This document shows, piece by piece, positions 25,044 through 34,152 of a stretch of DNA of 64,000 nucleotides. Location: NCBI RefSeq assembly GCF_000708595.2, contig NZ_JARP01000002.1:248001-312000 (forward strand). The letters run 5' to 3'. Within the stretch, counting starts at the first letter, position 1, and each line of letters opens with the position of its first letter. The notes beneath the pieces are model-generated. The model did no database searches, was not told the origin of the DNA, and saw only the letters and a list, made by a program, of their open reading frames with translations. The stretch is from Flavobacterium sp. KJJ. Its GTDB lineage: Bacteria; Bacteroidota; Bacteroidia; Flavobacteriales; Flavobacteriaceae. The translations under genes were made by a program, and so were the position numbers.

Positions 25044-28000
25044 TTAATTTTTCTCTAATACGATTATAGAATCTTCTAAAACAGATTCAAAACCAAAATT
25101 AAGCAAAGTATTTTTTAAGTCCGAACTATTGATTAAGATTATAGATGAAGTGGTCGAAATTATTTTTTCAAGAGCATCTTTGTAATTTTCATCAGAAATT
25201 AAAACAACATCGTATTGATTTTGCAACGCAAATTCCAGATCATCTAAATAAGATATTTTTCTTTTTTTAACGAAATAATTGGTTTTTGAAACCGACAGTT
25301 TTTCTTCGTCAAAATTGTATGAAGTTACTTTTCGCTGTGGTTCCTGCAACGTTAATAATACATCTAACTGACCGTAATCGTTTGATAAATGCAATATTTT
25401 GGCTTTCGCCGAAAGATGCTTGTTGAGATGATAGTAAGTTTCAAGGTTATTTTTTAAATCGCTTTTGAGGCTGTTTACGATTTCGATTTCTTTATAATCA
25501 AAACTATGAATAACCATTTTTTTGAAATACTCGGGACCTTCTAAACGCTGACGAATTTTATGATACTCTTCTTTAAAAAAGACACTCATTTGTTTTGTTC
25601 TTTCGGCATAATTTTTCCCGAAAGAAAGATTGTCAGGCGTGATTCTTTCTAAAATAGAGACCGTAAGATAGCTGTCATGAATAACAAAATCACCTTTCGG
25701 AATTGTCTCTGACGCGCCATGAATAATTACAGGGAGAATGTCTAAATTAAATTCTTCTGCAAGATAAAATGCTCCTTTGTGAAAACGCTTAATCTGATTA
25801 CTTTCTGAACGTGTTCCTTCTGGAAAAACCATTAACGAATATCCTTCATTTACTTTTTGGCGTAAATGTTCAACACCGCCTTCAATTCCTTCAGAAACAG
25901 GATAGAAACCTGCTTTTCTAACAGTACCGCCAAAAATAGGAGAGTTGTAAACCCAATCGTTTACCAGAAATATAATTTTTGGACTTAGCATTCCCATTGC
26001 TAAAATATCGATAAAAGAAGAATGGTTTGCAATGATAATTGCCGGTTTATCGAAGGTTTCATTATACTGATTAATGACTTTTTTATGAAGAAATGGATTA
26101 GAATACAAAACCGATTTCATGAATTTTGAAATGAAGTATCGAAAGCCTTTCATTTTTGTTTTTTCATTTACAGGAAGAATAGGCATAATCGTTATGCTGA
26201 AAAGAGACATCAAAATACCACCAAGTCCGTAATAAGTAAATGAAACAATACCGTGAATAAAAGTTCGCAGCATAAAAGGCGGATTTCCTTTTTTCGAGCG
26301 ATTTGATATAAATATTTTAAATAGAATTGGATAAAAAATAAACGTAATAATCAGCGCGGCAAAAACTCCAATCAATGAAACAGAAGAAATAGATCGCAAA
26401 GCCGGATGCTGTGCAAAAATCATGGCACCAATTCCTAAAATAGTTGTAATAACAGCCAGAATAATTGAAGTTCTATAAATTGCAATTTCGTTTTTTCCGG
26501 TTGTATATTCTTTTTGAAGTGCACTTGTCATGAAAATACTAAAATCGACACCGTGGCCAAAAATCAAAGTACATACAATCATACTGAAAATGTTCATTTG
26601 AATGCCAAAAATGCCCATTATTCCTGCAGTTACAATTCCGGTTAAAGCAATCGGAATACAGCTTACAATAACCAATTCGATTCTTCTGAAAAAGAAAAAC
26701 AAAATCAGAATTACGGCAACAAAAGAATAATTAACAAGCGAATTAAAATCAGTTTTTAAAGTGCTGAAAAACGTTTCATTCATTTGCTGACGGTCTATCG
26801 CAATCAAATTATTTTTGGCTGAAGCCGATTTTACAAAAGCATCTCGTTGTTTTGGCGTCACTTTTACTAAAGTCGAAATCGTATAAAAACCATCTTTTTC
26901 GGTTACAAATTCTTTTAGCTGCAATGCTTGAATTTTTAAATAATCTGCTGCAGAAATAGGTTTGAAATTAGAATCTAAATGATCAAAAAAAGCATCATAT
27001 GTTGTTGGCTTAAACCCAAGTTTTGAACCTTCAGCAATTAATTGTGATTTTAAAACTTGTTTTTTATTGGCATTCCAAAACGAATTCCATTTATCAATTT
27101 TTTCTTGTTGTGTTTTCTGCGAAAGCATAATTCCTCCAACCGAACTAAAATTTAATATTTTATTTTGCTGTTTTTCAGCTGCTAAATCAGCAAAAAGGTT
27201 AGAATTGTTTTGCAAAACTTCATCCATACTTTTTCCGTACGAAGCCACATAAATGGTTTTTGAAGTTAAGCTTGTACTTTCTTCCAATTGTTTTTCGGCG
27301 GCTTTTATTTCCTTCGGAACAAAATTCAATTGCGACAAATCGTTATTGAAACCGACATTGTTATATGTAAAACAGCATACAATTGTAATTAAAATGCAAA
27401 AACCAATTAAAATTTTATTGTTATGAAAAGAGAAATGCGCCAATTTATCAATCACATTTTTCTTATGGTCAAAATTATTTTCTTCTGGTTTGTATAAATG
27501 AGGAACAATCAAAAGTGAGAAAAAAGCAGAAGCCATTACGATCACGGCAGCAAAAATTCCTAAATCATTCAACGCATCAGATTTTACAAAAAGCAGACAT
27601 AAAAATGCAACAGCTGTTGTAGAACTGCTCATAATTACGGGCATCGTAATATCTTTGTATAATGTTTTTACATCGCTGTTGTGTTTGTAATGCGTGAGAA
27701 TGTGTATGGAATAATCGATCGTGATTCCCAATAAAATAGAACCAATTCCGAGTGAAATGGCAGAGATTTGTTCTTTTACAAAATATAAAAATGCAACGGC
27801 AAAGAGCGCGCCGAAAATCGTTGGAATAAAAATGATTATCGGAATCAAGATTTTTCTATAAAACAAAATCAAAATCAGCATCAGCATGATCATCGCGATG
27901 GTTGTCGTCAAAATAATATCGCTTTTGATTTGATTGGCATTTGCCACCGCAATTAAAGCCGAACCAAAATAACTGATCGAAGTTTTGCCTTTGAATTTCT

Positions 28001-28721
28001 GATTTAAATGATCTTGAATCGATTGGAGCTTTGCAGCAAAAATGCTGTTTTTTTCGGTTTCGCTCGACGGAAGATTTGATGTTATAAAAAGCAATAATTT
28101 CTTTTTGTCCTTCGTCATTACAAAACCATTGTCGAGCGTAAAATCGTCTCCAATATTAAGCTGTTGTAATTTTTTTAAAGCGATAAAAGAAATTCCAAGC
28201 GGATCCTGCAGAATAAAATCTTTTGTAATAAATCCTGAAGGCGAAATAATCGATTTGTAATTTCCTTGAACCGTTGCTGCAATACTGTCTTTTTGCAATT
28301 TATTTTGAATCGCAGCGTAGTCTTTATTTTCTAAAAAAAGAGGCAGATTGTTGTAGACAAAATCAATAGTTTCCTGAATGTTTTCTTCATCAATTTTTCC
28401 TTGAATTCCCGTAATATAAGGTTTGCAGGATTTCGCAACGCTGTCAGAAAAAGCGGTTGCCATTTCTTTTAAATCTTCGTCAGAGCCATTTTTTTCTAGT
28501 TTGAAAATAACGGTTATTTTATCGGCAAAGTTAAGTTGTTTTAAAACTTTTGCTGTAACATCGGCTTTGTCGTTAGTGGGAATAAGTTTGGTTATGTCTT
28601 CTTCAAATTTAATTTGAGAAGCAAAAAAGCCAAATATAAAAAGCAACAGAATAGCCAATAAAACCGATAAAGATTTTCGTCGGTTTACAAATAAATGAAT
28701 GGCGTAGAAGTACTGATGCAT
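25044..28721 (-). CDS. MMPL/RND-type exporter fused to a PlsC acyltransferase and a degenerate methyltransferase-like tail
   Basis: A 1225-residue three-part protein. Residues 1-870 form an MMPL/RND exporter with two sets of membrane helices and two periplasmic domains (for example SLGIGSILLGITIDYSIHILTHYKHNSD in the first half and GHGVDFSIFMTSAL in the second). Residues about 885-1065 are a PlsC-type acyltransferase with NHSSFID (the H-x4-D pair H900/D905) and FPEGTRS (966-972). The last 150 residues (KAKILHLSNDYGQLDVLLTL, YDVVLISDENY) look like a worn SAM-methyltransferase fold. MMPL proteins export lipids; here the cargo is probably the pigment or a precursor. The fusion suggests acylation coupled to transport. 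Confidence 0.85.
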   Translation of the reverse strand: MHQYFYAIHLFVNRRKSLSVLLAILLLFIFGFFASQIKFEEDITKLIPTNDKADVTAKVLKQLNFADKITVIFKLEKNGSDEDLKEMATAFSDSVAKSCKPYITGIQGKIDEENIQETIDFVYNNLPLFLENKDYAAIQNKLQKDSIAATVQGNYKSIISPSGFITKDFILQDPLGISFIALKKLQQLNIGDDFTLDNGFVMTKDKKKLLLFITSNLPSSETEKNSIFAAKLQSIQDHLNQKFKGKTSISYFGSALIAVANANQIKSDIILTTTIAMIMLMLILILFYRKILIPIIIFIPTIFGALFAVAFLYFVKEQISAISLGIGSILLGITIDYSIHILTHYKHNSDVKTLYKDITMPVIMSSSTTAVAFLCLLFVKSDALNDLGIFAAVIVMASAFFSLLIVPHLYKPEENNFDHKKNVIDKLAHFSFHNNKILIGFCILITIVCCFTYNNVGFNNDLSQLNFVPKEIKAAEKQLEESTSLTSKTIYVASYGKSMDEVLQNNSNLFADLAAEKQQNKILNFSSVGGIMLSQKTQQEKIDKWNSFWNANKKQVLKSQLIAEGSKLGFKPTTYDAFFDHLDSNFKPISAADYLKIQALQLKEFVTEKDGFYTISTLVKVTPKQRDAFVKSASAKNNLIAIDRQQMNETFFSTLKTDFNSLVNYSFVAVILILFFFFRRIELVIVSCIPIALTGIVTAGIMGIFGIQMNIFSMIVCTLIFGHGVDFSIFMTSALQKEYTTGKNEIAIYRTSIILAVITTILGIGAMIFAQHPALRSISSVSLIGVFAALIITFIFYPILFKIFISNRSKKGNPPFMLRTFIHGIVSFTYYGLGGILMSLFSITIMPILPVNEKTKMKGFRYFISKFMKSVLYSNPFLHKKVINQYNETFDKPAIIIANHSSFIDILAMGMLSPKIIFLVNDWVYNSPIFGGTVRKAGFYPVSEGIEGGVEHLRQKVNEGYSLMVFPEGTRSESNQIKRFHKGAFYLAEEFNLDILPVIIHGASETIPKGDFVIHDSYLTVSILERITPDNLSFGKNYAERTKQMSVFFKEEYHKIRQRLEGPEYFKKMVIHSFDYKEIEIVNSLKSDLKNNLETYYHLNKHLSAKAKILHLSNDYGQLDVLLTLQEPQRKVTSYNFDEEKLSVSKTNYFVKKRKISYLDDLEFALQNQYDVVLISDENYKDALEKIISTTSSIILINSSDLKNTLLNFGFESVLEDSIIVLEKN

Positions 28722-28738
28722 AATTATTTATTATTGTT

Positions 28739-28803
28739 TTTTGCCACAGATTAAAGGAATTAGTAACGAAAAAATCATTTTAATCCTTTAATCTGTGGCA
28801 AAA
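28739..28803. repeat. Long intergenic palindrome
   Basis: Bases 28739-28762 (beginning TTTTGCCACAGATTAAAGGA) are the reverse complement of 28781-28803, with one extra base; the loop is 18 bases. It fills most of the 88-base gap between the GT2 gene and the MMPL gene. The wording GCCACAGATTAAAGG resembles dispersed intergenic repeats that I recall from Flavobacterium genomes. Confidence 0.85.
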
Positions 28804-28809
28804 CGGAAT

Positions 28810-29994
28810 TTAAATATTTTTTTTGTTTTTAGAACTAAAAGCAGTTAAAAGCAGATAACTTATAAAACCAACTAAAAGTGCTGAAACAGCTGCTAAAATA
28901 AGACTTCCCACGATATATTGTGTTGCATTTTGCTGAATATCATTAAGTGTGATCGAACTGTCTAAAACCAAAGGGGCATCATTGGATACAAAATAGCTGC
29001 CCATTTTTAACGAACCGTAGATAACAAACGGAATAAAAGGCGGAAAACTAACATTTGAAGATAAATAGGCAATGACTTTATTAAGCCTGAATAAGGCGGC
29101 AAAAGTAAAAAGCAACACGGTTTGAAATCCCCAGAAGGGTGAGATCCCGATAAAAATACCCAAAGCAATTGCGGCGGCTTTTTTGAAATTAGAATCGTTG
29201 CTTTCTAAAATATCTTCAAGAAAGAATTTTTTAAATCCTTTTTTTTTTGCTCTTCTAAAAAAATCTCGAGGCTTGATATAAAACAAAGCGTTGGTTACCA
29301 AAACGGTATTTAAAATACTGATTCGGGTAAAATCTCGAAACGGACGAAAGTGTGAAACGCGTTCTGCGGGATCGTACAAAACCTGAATCGGAATATTTTT
29401 AACTACAATACCTTTCCATGCCGAACGCACAATTACCTCAATTTCAAACTCAAATTTATTGGTGTAAAATTGCTTTGGAATAAGCTGCAGCGGATATAAT
29501 CTGAAACCAGATTGTGTGTCTTCTAATTTAATTCCGGTTTCAAATTTGAACCAAAAATTAGAGAATTTATTTCCGAAACTGCTTTTCTTTGGCACATTTT
29601 CTTGTGTCATATTTCGGCTTCCAATTAATAAAGAATTGGGTTCGTTCTGAATTGCAGCAATAAAACTCGGAATATCTGATGCAAAATGCTGTCCGTCAGA
29701 ATCTATCGTGATGGCGTATTCAAATTTCATTTCGATTGCTTTTCTAAAACCATTTCTAAGCGCTCTTCCTTTTCCTAAATTATTAGGATGATGAATTTGT
29801 GTTAATTGAGAATAGTTTTGTAAAATTTCGAAAGTCGTATCTGTTGACCCGTCATTAACAATAATAATATTTGAAGTGAAACCTAAAATAGAATCCAGCA
29901 CTTTTTGCAGCGTTTTATGATTATTGTACGTCGGGACAATAACACAAAAAGAAGTGGAATTAAGTAAGTCGTGCTGTGATAAGGTAGGTTTCAT
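28810..29994 (-). CDS. GT2-family glycosyltransferase with C-terminal DUF2062 membrane domain
   Basis: A 394-residue protein. Residues 15-225 are a GT2 (dolichol-phosphate-mannose-synthase-like) domain with CVIVPTYNNHKTLQKVLDSIL, IIIVNDGSTDTTFEIL, AITIDSDGQHF (the D-x-D metal site) and QSGFRLYPL. Residues about 270-390 are a DUF2062 domain with membrane helices (GIFIGISPFWGFQTVLLFTFAALFRLNKV). Proteins of this type are regular members of aryl polyene clusters. The sugar donor and acceptor are unknown; glycolipid anchoring of the pigment or its precursor is possible. Confidence 0.85.
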   Translation of the reverse strand: MKPTLSQHDLLNSTSFCVIVPTYNNHKTLQKVLDSILGFTSNIIIVNDGSTDTTFEILQNYSQLTQIHHPNNLGKGRALRNGFRKAIEMKFEYAITIDSDGQHFASDIPSFIAAIQNEPNSLLIGSRNMTQENVPKKSSFGNKFSNFWFKFETGIKLEDTQSGFRLYPLQLIPKQFYTNKFEFEIEVIVRSAWKGIVVKNIPIQVLYDPAERVSHFRPFRDFTRISILNTVLVTNALFYIKPRDFFRRAKKKGFKKFFLEDILESNDSNFKKAAAIALGIFIGISPFWGFQTVLLFTFAALFRLNKVIAYLSSNVSFPPFIPFVIYGSLKMGSYFVSNDAPLVLDSSITLNDIQQNATQYIVGSLILAAVSALLVGFISYLLLTAFSSKNKKNI

Positions 29995-30012
29995 TTAGTG
30001 TTTTGCTTTCGC

Positions 30013-30504
30013 TTACTTCACGAATTGTTTTTCTTTTTCAGAGAAACTTTTAGATTGTAAAATAAAGTCTTTTAGGTATTCTTTTAATGTGGCATTTTGC
30101 GCACTATAATGATCTGTAAGGTATTTTTTGTCTTCCTTGATGTTCTTTTTATAACCCGTAATTGGCGGAACATTCTCTTGAATGCTCAAACGAATCAAAC
30201 GGATTTCGATATTATTAGGTTCGCTTTTTATAGTCGATTCCAGTAATTTTGCACCTTCTTTAAAACGATCCATTTTATTTTTCATCTTTTTCTCAAACTT
30301 CGAATCTAATAAAATCGAAGCCGCTTTGTAAGCCACTAAAGTTTTATCATCGCTGTTAGAAATGTCAGACAATTTTTCTGAAAACTCTTTCGCATTACTT
30401 TCAGATTTTGTAACACCCGTATATAATTTTCTGATAGTCGCCAAATCTGGCGTACCAGCTAAATTTACCCATAAAAGCAAGGTTAACAAAAGTTTCATAA
30501 TCAC
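30013..30504 (-). CDS. Small secreted protein of unknown function
   Basis: A 163-residue protein starting with a hydrophobic signal (MKLLLTLLLWVNLAGTPDLA), followed by an all-helical, Lys/Glu-rich body (for example LLDSKFEKKMKNKMDRFKEGAKLLESTIKSEPNNIEIRLIRL, which is TPR-like). I do not recognise a family. It overlaps the upstream dehydratase gene by 4 bases (ATGA), so it is translated with the pigment operon, and is probably periplasmic. Confidence 0.62.
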   Translation of the reverse strand: MIMKLLLTLLLWVNLAGTPDLATIRKLYTGVTKSESNAKEFSEKLSDISNSDDKTLVAYKAASILLDSKFEKKMKNKMDRFKEGAKLLESTIKSEPNNIEIRLIRLSIQENVPPITGYKKNIKEDKKYLTDHYSAQNATLKEYLKDFILQSKSFSEKEKQFVK

Positions 30505-30872
30505 ATTTTTTTATACACAGTGCTCAATTTCAGAGCAACCGTATCGTTAAAATAAGTTGTATTTTTTACTTTAACCAAATCATCTTCGGTTTTTGCAATA
30601 TCAAGCTCCAAACGCAATTCAGGAGTAACTTCCGGATTAATAAGCGCCATGAATTTAACATTCGCAAGCGTCTGAATCATTAAAGTACTATTGGTAATTT
30701 TTTCCGTCAATTCTTTAATAATCTGAATCATGCAAACTCCTGGCATAATCGGATTTCCTGGAAAATGACCTTTGAAAACTTCGTGTTTTTCATTGACCAA
30801 AATCGTAATATTATATTTAGAATCTTCTGTTTTTTCTTCTGAAAGAACTTTATAAAAATCTTTTAAAACCAT
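30501..30872 (-). CDS. FabZ/ApeI-like hotdog dehydratase subunit (His-bearing)
   Basis: A 123-residue hotdog-fold protein with the dehydratase histidine motif GHFPGNPIMPG (H36). In FabZ the helix that follows supplies a catalytic Glu (...PGVLMIEALAQ); here it reads PGVCMIQIIKEL, with Gln at that place (Q50). In the aryl polyene system an ApeI-type subunit pairs with an ApeP-type subunit to form the dehydratase, and two ApeP-like proteins are encoded at 43771 and 44241. It would remove water from 3-hydroxyacyl-ACP during polyene growth. It lies 4 bases after an outer membrane protein gene. Confidence 0.82.
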   Translation of the reverse strand: MVLKDFYKVLSEEKTEDSKYNITILVNEKHEVFKGHFPGNPIMPGVCMIQIIKELTEKITNSTLMIQTLANVKFMALINPEVTPELRLELDIAKTEDDLVKVKNTTYFNDTVALKLSTVYKKM

Positions 30873-30875
30873 TTT

Positions 30876-31490
30876 TTATTTTTTTTCACTAAAAGCGTAA
30901 GCAATACCGAATTGAAAATTTACATTTCTATTATAGTCACCAAAAATCCTATTGTTACTGTCGTCATTATTATAATAGCTGCTTTCTAAAACATCATATA
31001 ATCCTTTTTTAATCCGTCCTTCAATGCTTAGGCCAGAAGGAAAGCAATAGGCAAATCCGACCAAAATTGCGGCATCATTGTATGTTTTTCTTCGAACCAA
31101 ATTGTTATTCACCAAAATATCTAATGATGGTCCAAATTGTAATTGAATACCCGGTCCAAATGTAAATTTGTTCATCATAGCAAATGATACATAACCTAAT
31201 TGAAGATCACGATATTCAACTTTTTTCACATCATCAGCATAATAAATTCGGGCAAGATTATTTGCTCCTTGCCTGATATAAGTCATTTCGGGCTGTAATG
31301 CATAATGTTTCCTAATATTTATCTCTCCAAATCCGCCAAGGTAAAAGTCAGTTTTATAATCAGAATTCATTTCTGAAATATTTGAAAAACTAAAACCGCC
31401 TCTGAAACCCGGCTTAAAAACTACCTGAGCTTTCGCTTGCAGCAACACAACGAAAAAGAGTATTGCAGCTGCTATATTTTTATAGTCCAA
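30876..31490 (-). CDS. Outer membrane beta-barrel protein (PorT-like), copy B
   Basis: A 204-residue exported protein with a signal peptide ending near LLQAKA, then alternating hydrophobic strands with the pattern FRGGFSFSNISEMNSDYKTDFYLGGFGEINIRKHYALQPEMTYIRQGA typical of PorT/OmpW-like eight-stranded barrels, and an aromatic C-terminus (FGIAYAFSEKK). It is a paralogue of the gene at 31493-32116, from which it is separated by 2 bases, and begins with TTG. A role in placing the pigment in the outer membrane is a guess from context. Confidence 0.78.
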   Translation of the reverse strand: MDYKNIAAAILFFVVLLQAKAQVVFKPGFRGGFSFSNISEMNSDYKTDFYLGGFGEINIRKHYALQPEMTYIRQGANNLARIYYADDVKKVEYRDLQLGYVSFAMMNKFTFGPGIQLQFGPSLDILVNNNLVRRKTYNDAAILVGFAYCFPSGLSIEGRIKKGLYDVLESSYYNNDDSNNRIFGDYNRNVNFQFGIAYAFSEKK

Positions 31491-31492
31491 TA

Positions 31493-32116
31493 TTATTTGA
31501 CTTTAAAAGTATAACTGATACCAATCTGGAAAACTTGATTTAAAATTATATCATCATAATAATAATTGTTTCCGTTATCATAATCAAGACCGTCGTAACC
31601 GTAAATATCAATTAATCCTTGTTTGAATCTCGCTTCAAAAGTTAATCCGTTTGGCAGTGTATATCCAATGCCGCCTACAAAAGCAATATCAGCATCTATC
31701 GGATTAAAACCATATCGTCCAAAATTGTCATCTGTTTTTAAATCAAATGATGGTCCGGCCAAAAGATGAAAACCGCCTCCGTTAAAATTAAATTTAGCTA
31801 CTGCTCCAAATGTCACGTAGTTAAGATCGTATGTTTTCTGATCTAATATTGAATTTTGTTCCGGAGAACCATCATAGTAATAGCCTTTGCTTCCTTGTCT
31901 TGAATAAGTTAGTTCTGGCTGTAAGGTGAAAAACTTATTGAATTTTATTTCAACTAAACCTCCAACATAAAAATCAGATTTCATGTCGTTGCCGTCGATA
32001 TTGGTTAATCTCGAAAGATTTAAACCACCGCGAATTCCCGGACTAACTCTTACCTGCGCTTCCGCGGATGAAAGACCGATAAATAAAACAAATGCAATTA
32101 AGGTTAATTTTCTCAT
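31493..32116 (-). CDS. Outer membrane beta-barrel protein (PorT-like), copy A
   Basis: A 207-residue protein with signal peptide (RKLTLIAFVLFIGLSSAEAQ) and strands matching the neighbouring copy: PGIRGGLNLSRLTNIDGNDMKSDFYVGGLVEIKFNKFFTLQPELTYSRQG, LLAGPSFDL and a closing FQIGISYTFKVK. The two genes are a tandem duplication that has diverged. The protein should sit in the outer membrane. No porin-specific motif is seen. Confidence 0.8.
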   Translation of the reverse strand: MRKLTLIAFVLFIGLSSAEAQVRVSPGIRGGLNLSRLTNIDGNDMKSDFYVGGLVEIKFNKFFTLQPELTYSRQGSKGYYYDGSPEQNSILDQKTYDLNYVTFGAVAKFNFNGGGFHLLAGPSFDLKTDDNFGRYGFNPIDADIAFVGGIGYTLPNGLTFEARFKQGLIDIYGYDGLDYDNGNNYYYDDIILNQVFQIGISYTFKVK

Positions 32117-32149
32117 ATTGGGTTTGATTTAGTTAAGGTTAATTGATTT

Positions 32150-32785
32150 TTACTCTGGTTTAAAATAGTTTAGCTCAATTTTCAACTTTATATTATGATG
32201 TAAAATGACAACTTTTTTAGCAAAAATATCGTTTTCTAAAGTAAAAGTAATTGTTATTTTTTCTTTTGTCTTAGATGCATTAACGACTTTCTGCAGTTTT
32301 TGATCTTTTTTGGATATAAAAAGATAATTGTCGCGATCACCATCTGCTGCTTTATAAATATTATCTGACTCGTTTTCAAATTGTTCCTGAATCAAATATT
32401 CTTTTTTTAGAAGAAGTCGAAAATCATCTGTCAAAGTATTGATTAGTATTTTTCGATCTAATTCTGAAACAATCGAATTGACTTTAAAAGTCTTTTCTGA
32501 AATTTCAAAATCCAATAATTTGTTGCCAAATTCAGTTGTAAAAACTACTCGATGTGTTGTATCGTTTATTTTTTTTGCAATGAAAATTCCAGACAATTCG
32601 TGACCATAAACTGTGATATTAGTTTTGTAAACATAATCGCTTTTTGAATCAGAAAAATAAGGAACTTGGCATGATGTTTTGTCTAATTTTTTGGGCGCAT
32701 AATTTTTTGTGACAGAGCCACAAGAAACTAAAACCAAAGCCAAAAGGCAATTAATTAGTAAAAACTGAATCGTCGATTTTTGCAT
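32150..32785 (-). CDS. Lipoprotein of unknown function
   Basis: A 211-residue lipoprotein (lipobox VLVSC, C22). The mature part is beta-rich (YKTNITVYGHELSGIFIAKKINDTTHRVVFTTEFGNKLLDFEI). Its start overlaps the end of the LolA-like gene by 35 bases, implying coupled translation. Given that pairing, it could play a LolB-like receiving role at the outer membrane, but no LolB motif is certain. Confidence 0.7.
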   Translation of the reverse strand: MQKSTIQFLLINCLLALVLVSCGSVTKNYAPKKLDKTSCQVPYFSDSKSDYVYKTNITVYGHELSGIFIAKKINDTTHRVVFTTEFGNKLLDFEISEKTFKVNSIVSELDRKILINTLTDDFRLLLKKEYLIQEQFENESDNIYKAADGDRDNYLFISKKDQKLQKVVNASKTKEKITITFTLENDIFAKKVVILHHNIKLKIELNYFKPE

Positions 32786-33386
32786 TGATCACTTTGTTTT
32801 TAAGAACAATTCGGGTATAATCTTCAGAAGATTCTAGTAATTTTACTTGAACCACAGTTGCTTCTTCCTTGTCGAAAGTCAGTTCTATTTGTTTAATGTA
32901 TTTTTTCAACGCAGCATCTTTCGGAACAAATTTCGCAAGATTCTGACCTTTCAGTTTAAAATATGAAATTGTAAATTCTTTTTCGTCGAACATATTACCG
33001 CTCACGCTTCCAACAATTAATTTATTGATTCGCCCAAAAATTTTACTGTTGCCAATATCAACTGCACTTTTCTTTCCTTCGTCATTAATCAGTATTTTTC
33101 CGTTTTTAAAAGTAATACTGTAGTTGTATGGTTTTTTGTATTGCCATTGCAGCAATGCAGGTTCTTTAAAAACCATTTTTCCAGAAGTTTCAATGTCTTT
33201 CGATAAAAAGTCCAAATGTTTGTACTGCACAAAATCTGTGCTTAAGGTTTTTATTTTTTTTGCCACAACATTTACATCTTGTTTAAAAGATGCAATTTCG
33301 GCATCGGTCATTTTTTGTTCCTGAGCAGACAAATGAACGCCAAAGATGTTTAAGAAAAAAAGCAGAATATATATTTTAGTTTTCAT
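32751..33386 (-). CDS. LolA-family periplasmic lipid/lipoprotein carrier
   Basis: A 211-residue periplasmic protein with signal peptide (YILLFFLNIFGVHLSAQ) and the LolA-type open beta-barrel. Visible family features are KKIKTLSTDFVQYKHLDFLSKDIETSGKMVFKEPALLQWQYKKPYNYSITFKNGKILI and a late IKQIELTFDK strand. LolA-like proteins are also found in aryl polyene clusters, where they are thought to carry the lipidic pigment from the inner membrane exporter to the outer membrane. It overlaps both neighbours (11 and 35 bases). Confidence 0.85.
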   Translation of the reverse strand: MKTKIYILLFFLNIFGVHLSAQEQKMTDAEIASFKQDVNVVAKKIKTLSTDFVQYKHLDFLSKDIETSGKMVFKEPALLQWQYKKPYNYSITFKNGKILINDEGKKSAVDIGNSKIFGRINKLIVGSVSGNMFDEKEFTISYFKLKGQNLAKFVPKDAALKKYIKQIELTFDKEEATVVQVKLLESSEDYTRIVLKNKVINAKIDDSVFTN

Positions 33387-34152
33387 AAGCTTTAAGATTC
33401 AAAAGTTCTTCCACAGAAATCACTTTATAATTGTTTTGCTGTAAAAATTGCAAAAACTGTTCCAATACCAAAACAGAGTGTGAAGCCGTGTCGTGCAAAA
33501 GTACGATTCCGCCGGGACAAACGCGTTTTATAATTCGATTGAATATTAATTCCTGATTTTTTGTACCGCCGTCAAGCGAACGAATATTCCATCCGATAAC
33601 GTTATGTCCGGTAATTTTTAAAGCTCTTCCAATCGATGGAGTTGTAACTCCGTAGGGCGGCCGAAAAAAGTTTATTTTTTTTGAAGTGAATTTTTCCAGA
33701 AGTGCATCTGTTTTTTCAAGTTCTTCTATTATAGCTGCTTCGGTATAAAAGTCAAAAAACTTAGAATGTGAATACGAATGATTTCCAACCAAATGACCGT
33801 CGTCAATTACTTTTTGAAGAATTTCAGGATGTTTTTCAATGTTTTTTCCAATGCAGAAAAATGTGGCTTTGACATTGTATTTTTTTAAAAGCTCTAAAAC
33901 TTCCAAAGTATAGATGCTTGGTCCGTCATCAAAAGTTAAAGCGATTTTTTTTTCTGTTTCCAATGGATTGTTACAGAAAGCTTTTACAATATAATTAGAT
34001 GAAATTCTTGCTGTACCATACATATTAATGGCAAGCCAAGGTAGAATAGCCACTAAAAACCATAATTCGTTAATTCCTTTATCAGCTTTTAATAAAAATA
34101 AAAAAAGTAATAAGGAGATAAAAAAAATGGTGACTTTTTTATGCGTTATCAT
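33376..34152 (-). CDS. Polysaccharide deacetylase (NodB/CE4 family)
   Basis: A 258-residue protein with two N-terminal membrane helices and a NodB domain. Catalytic and metal-binding motifs are intact: TFDDGP (D75, D76), the HSYSH pair H125/H129, RPPYG and a late LLHD. Such enzymes remove acetyl groups from amino sugars, for example in peptidoglycan. Its role in a pigment cluster is unclear; it may deacylate a pathway intermediate or a glycolipid carrier. It overlaps the KS-like gene upstream by 4 bases, so it is firmly in the operon. Confidence 0.88.
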   Translation of the reverse strand: MITHKKVTIFFISLLLFLFLLKADKGINELWFLVAILPWLAINMYGTARISSNYIVKAFCNNPLETEKKIALTFDDGPSIYTLEVLELLKKYNVKATFFCIGKNIEKHPEILQKVIDDGHLVGNHSYSHSKFFDFYTEAAIIEELEKTDALLEKFTSKKINFFRPPYGVTTPSIGRALKITGHNVIGWNIRSLDGGTKNQELIFNRIIKRVCPGGIVLLHDTASHSVLVLEQFLQFLQQNNYKVISVEELLNLKAYEN

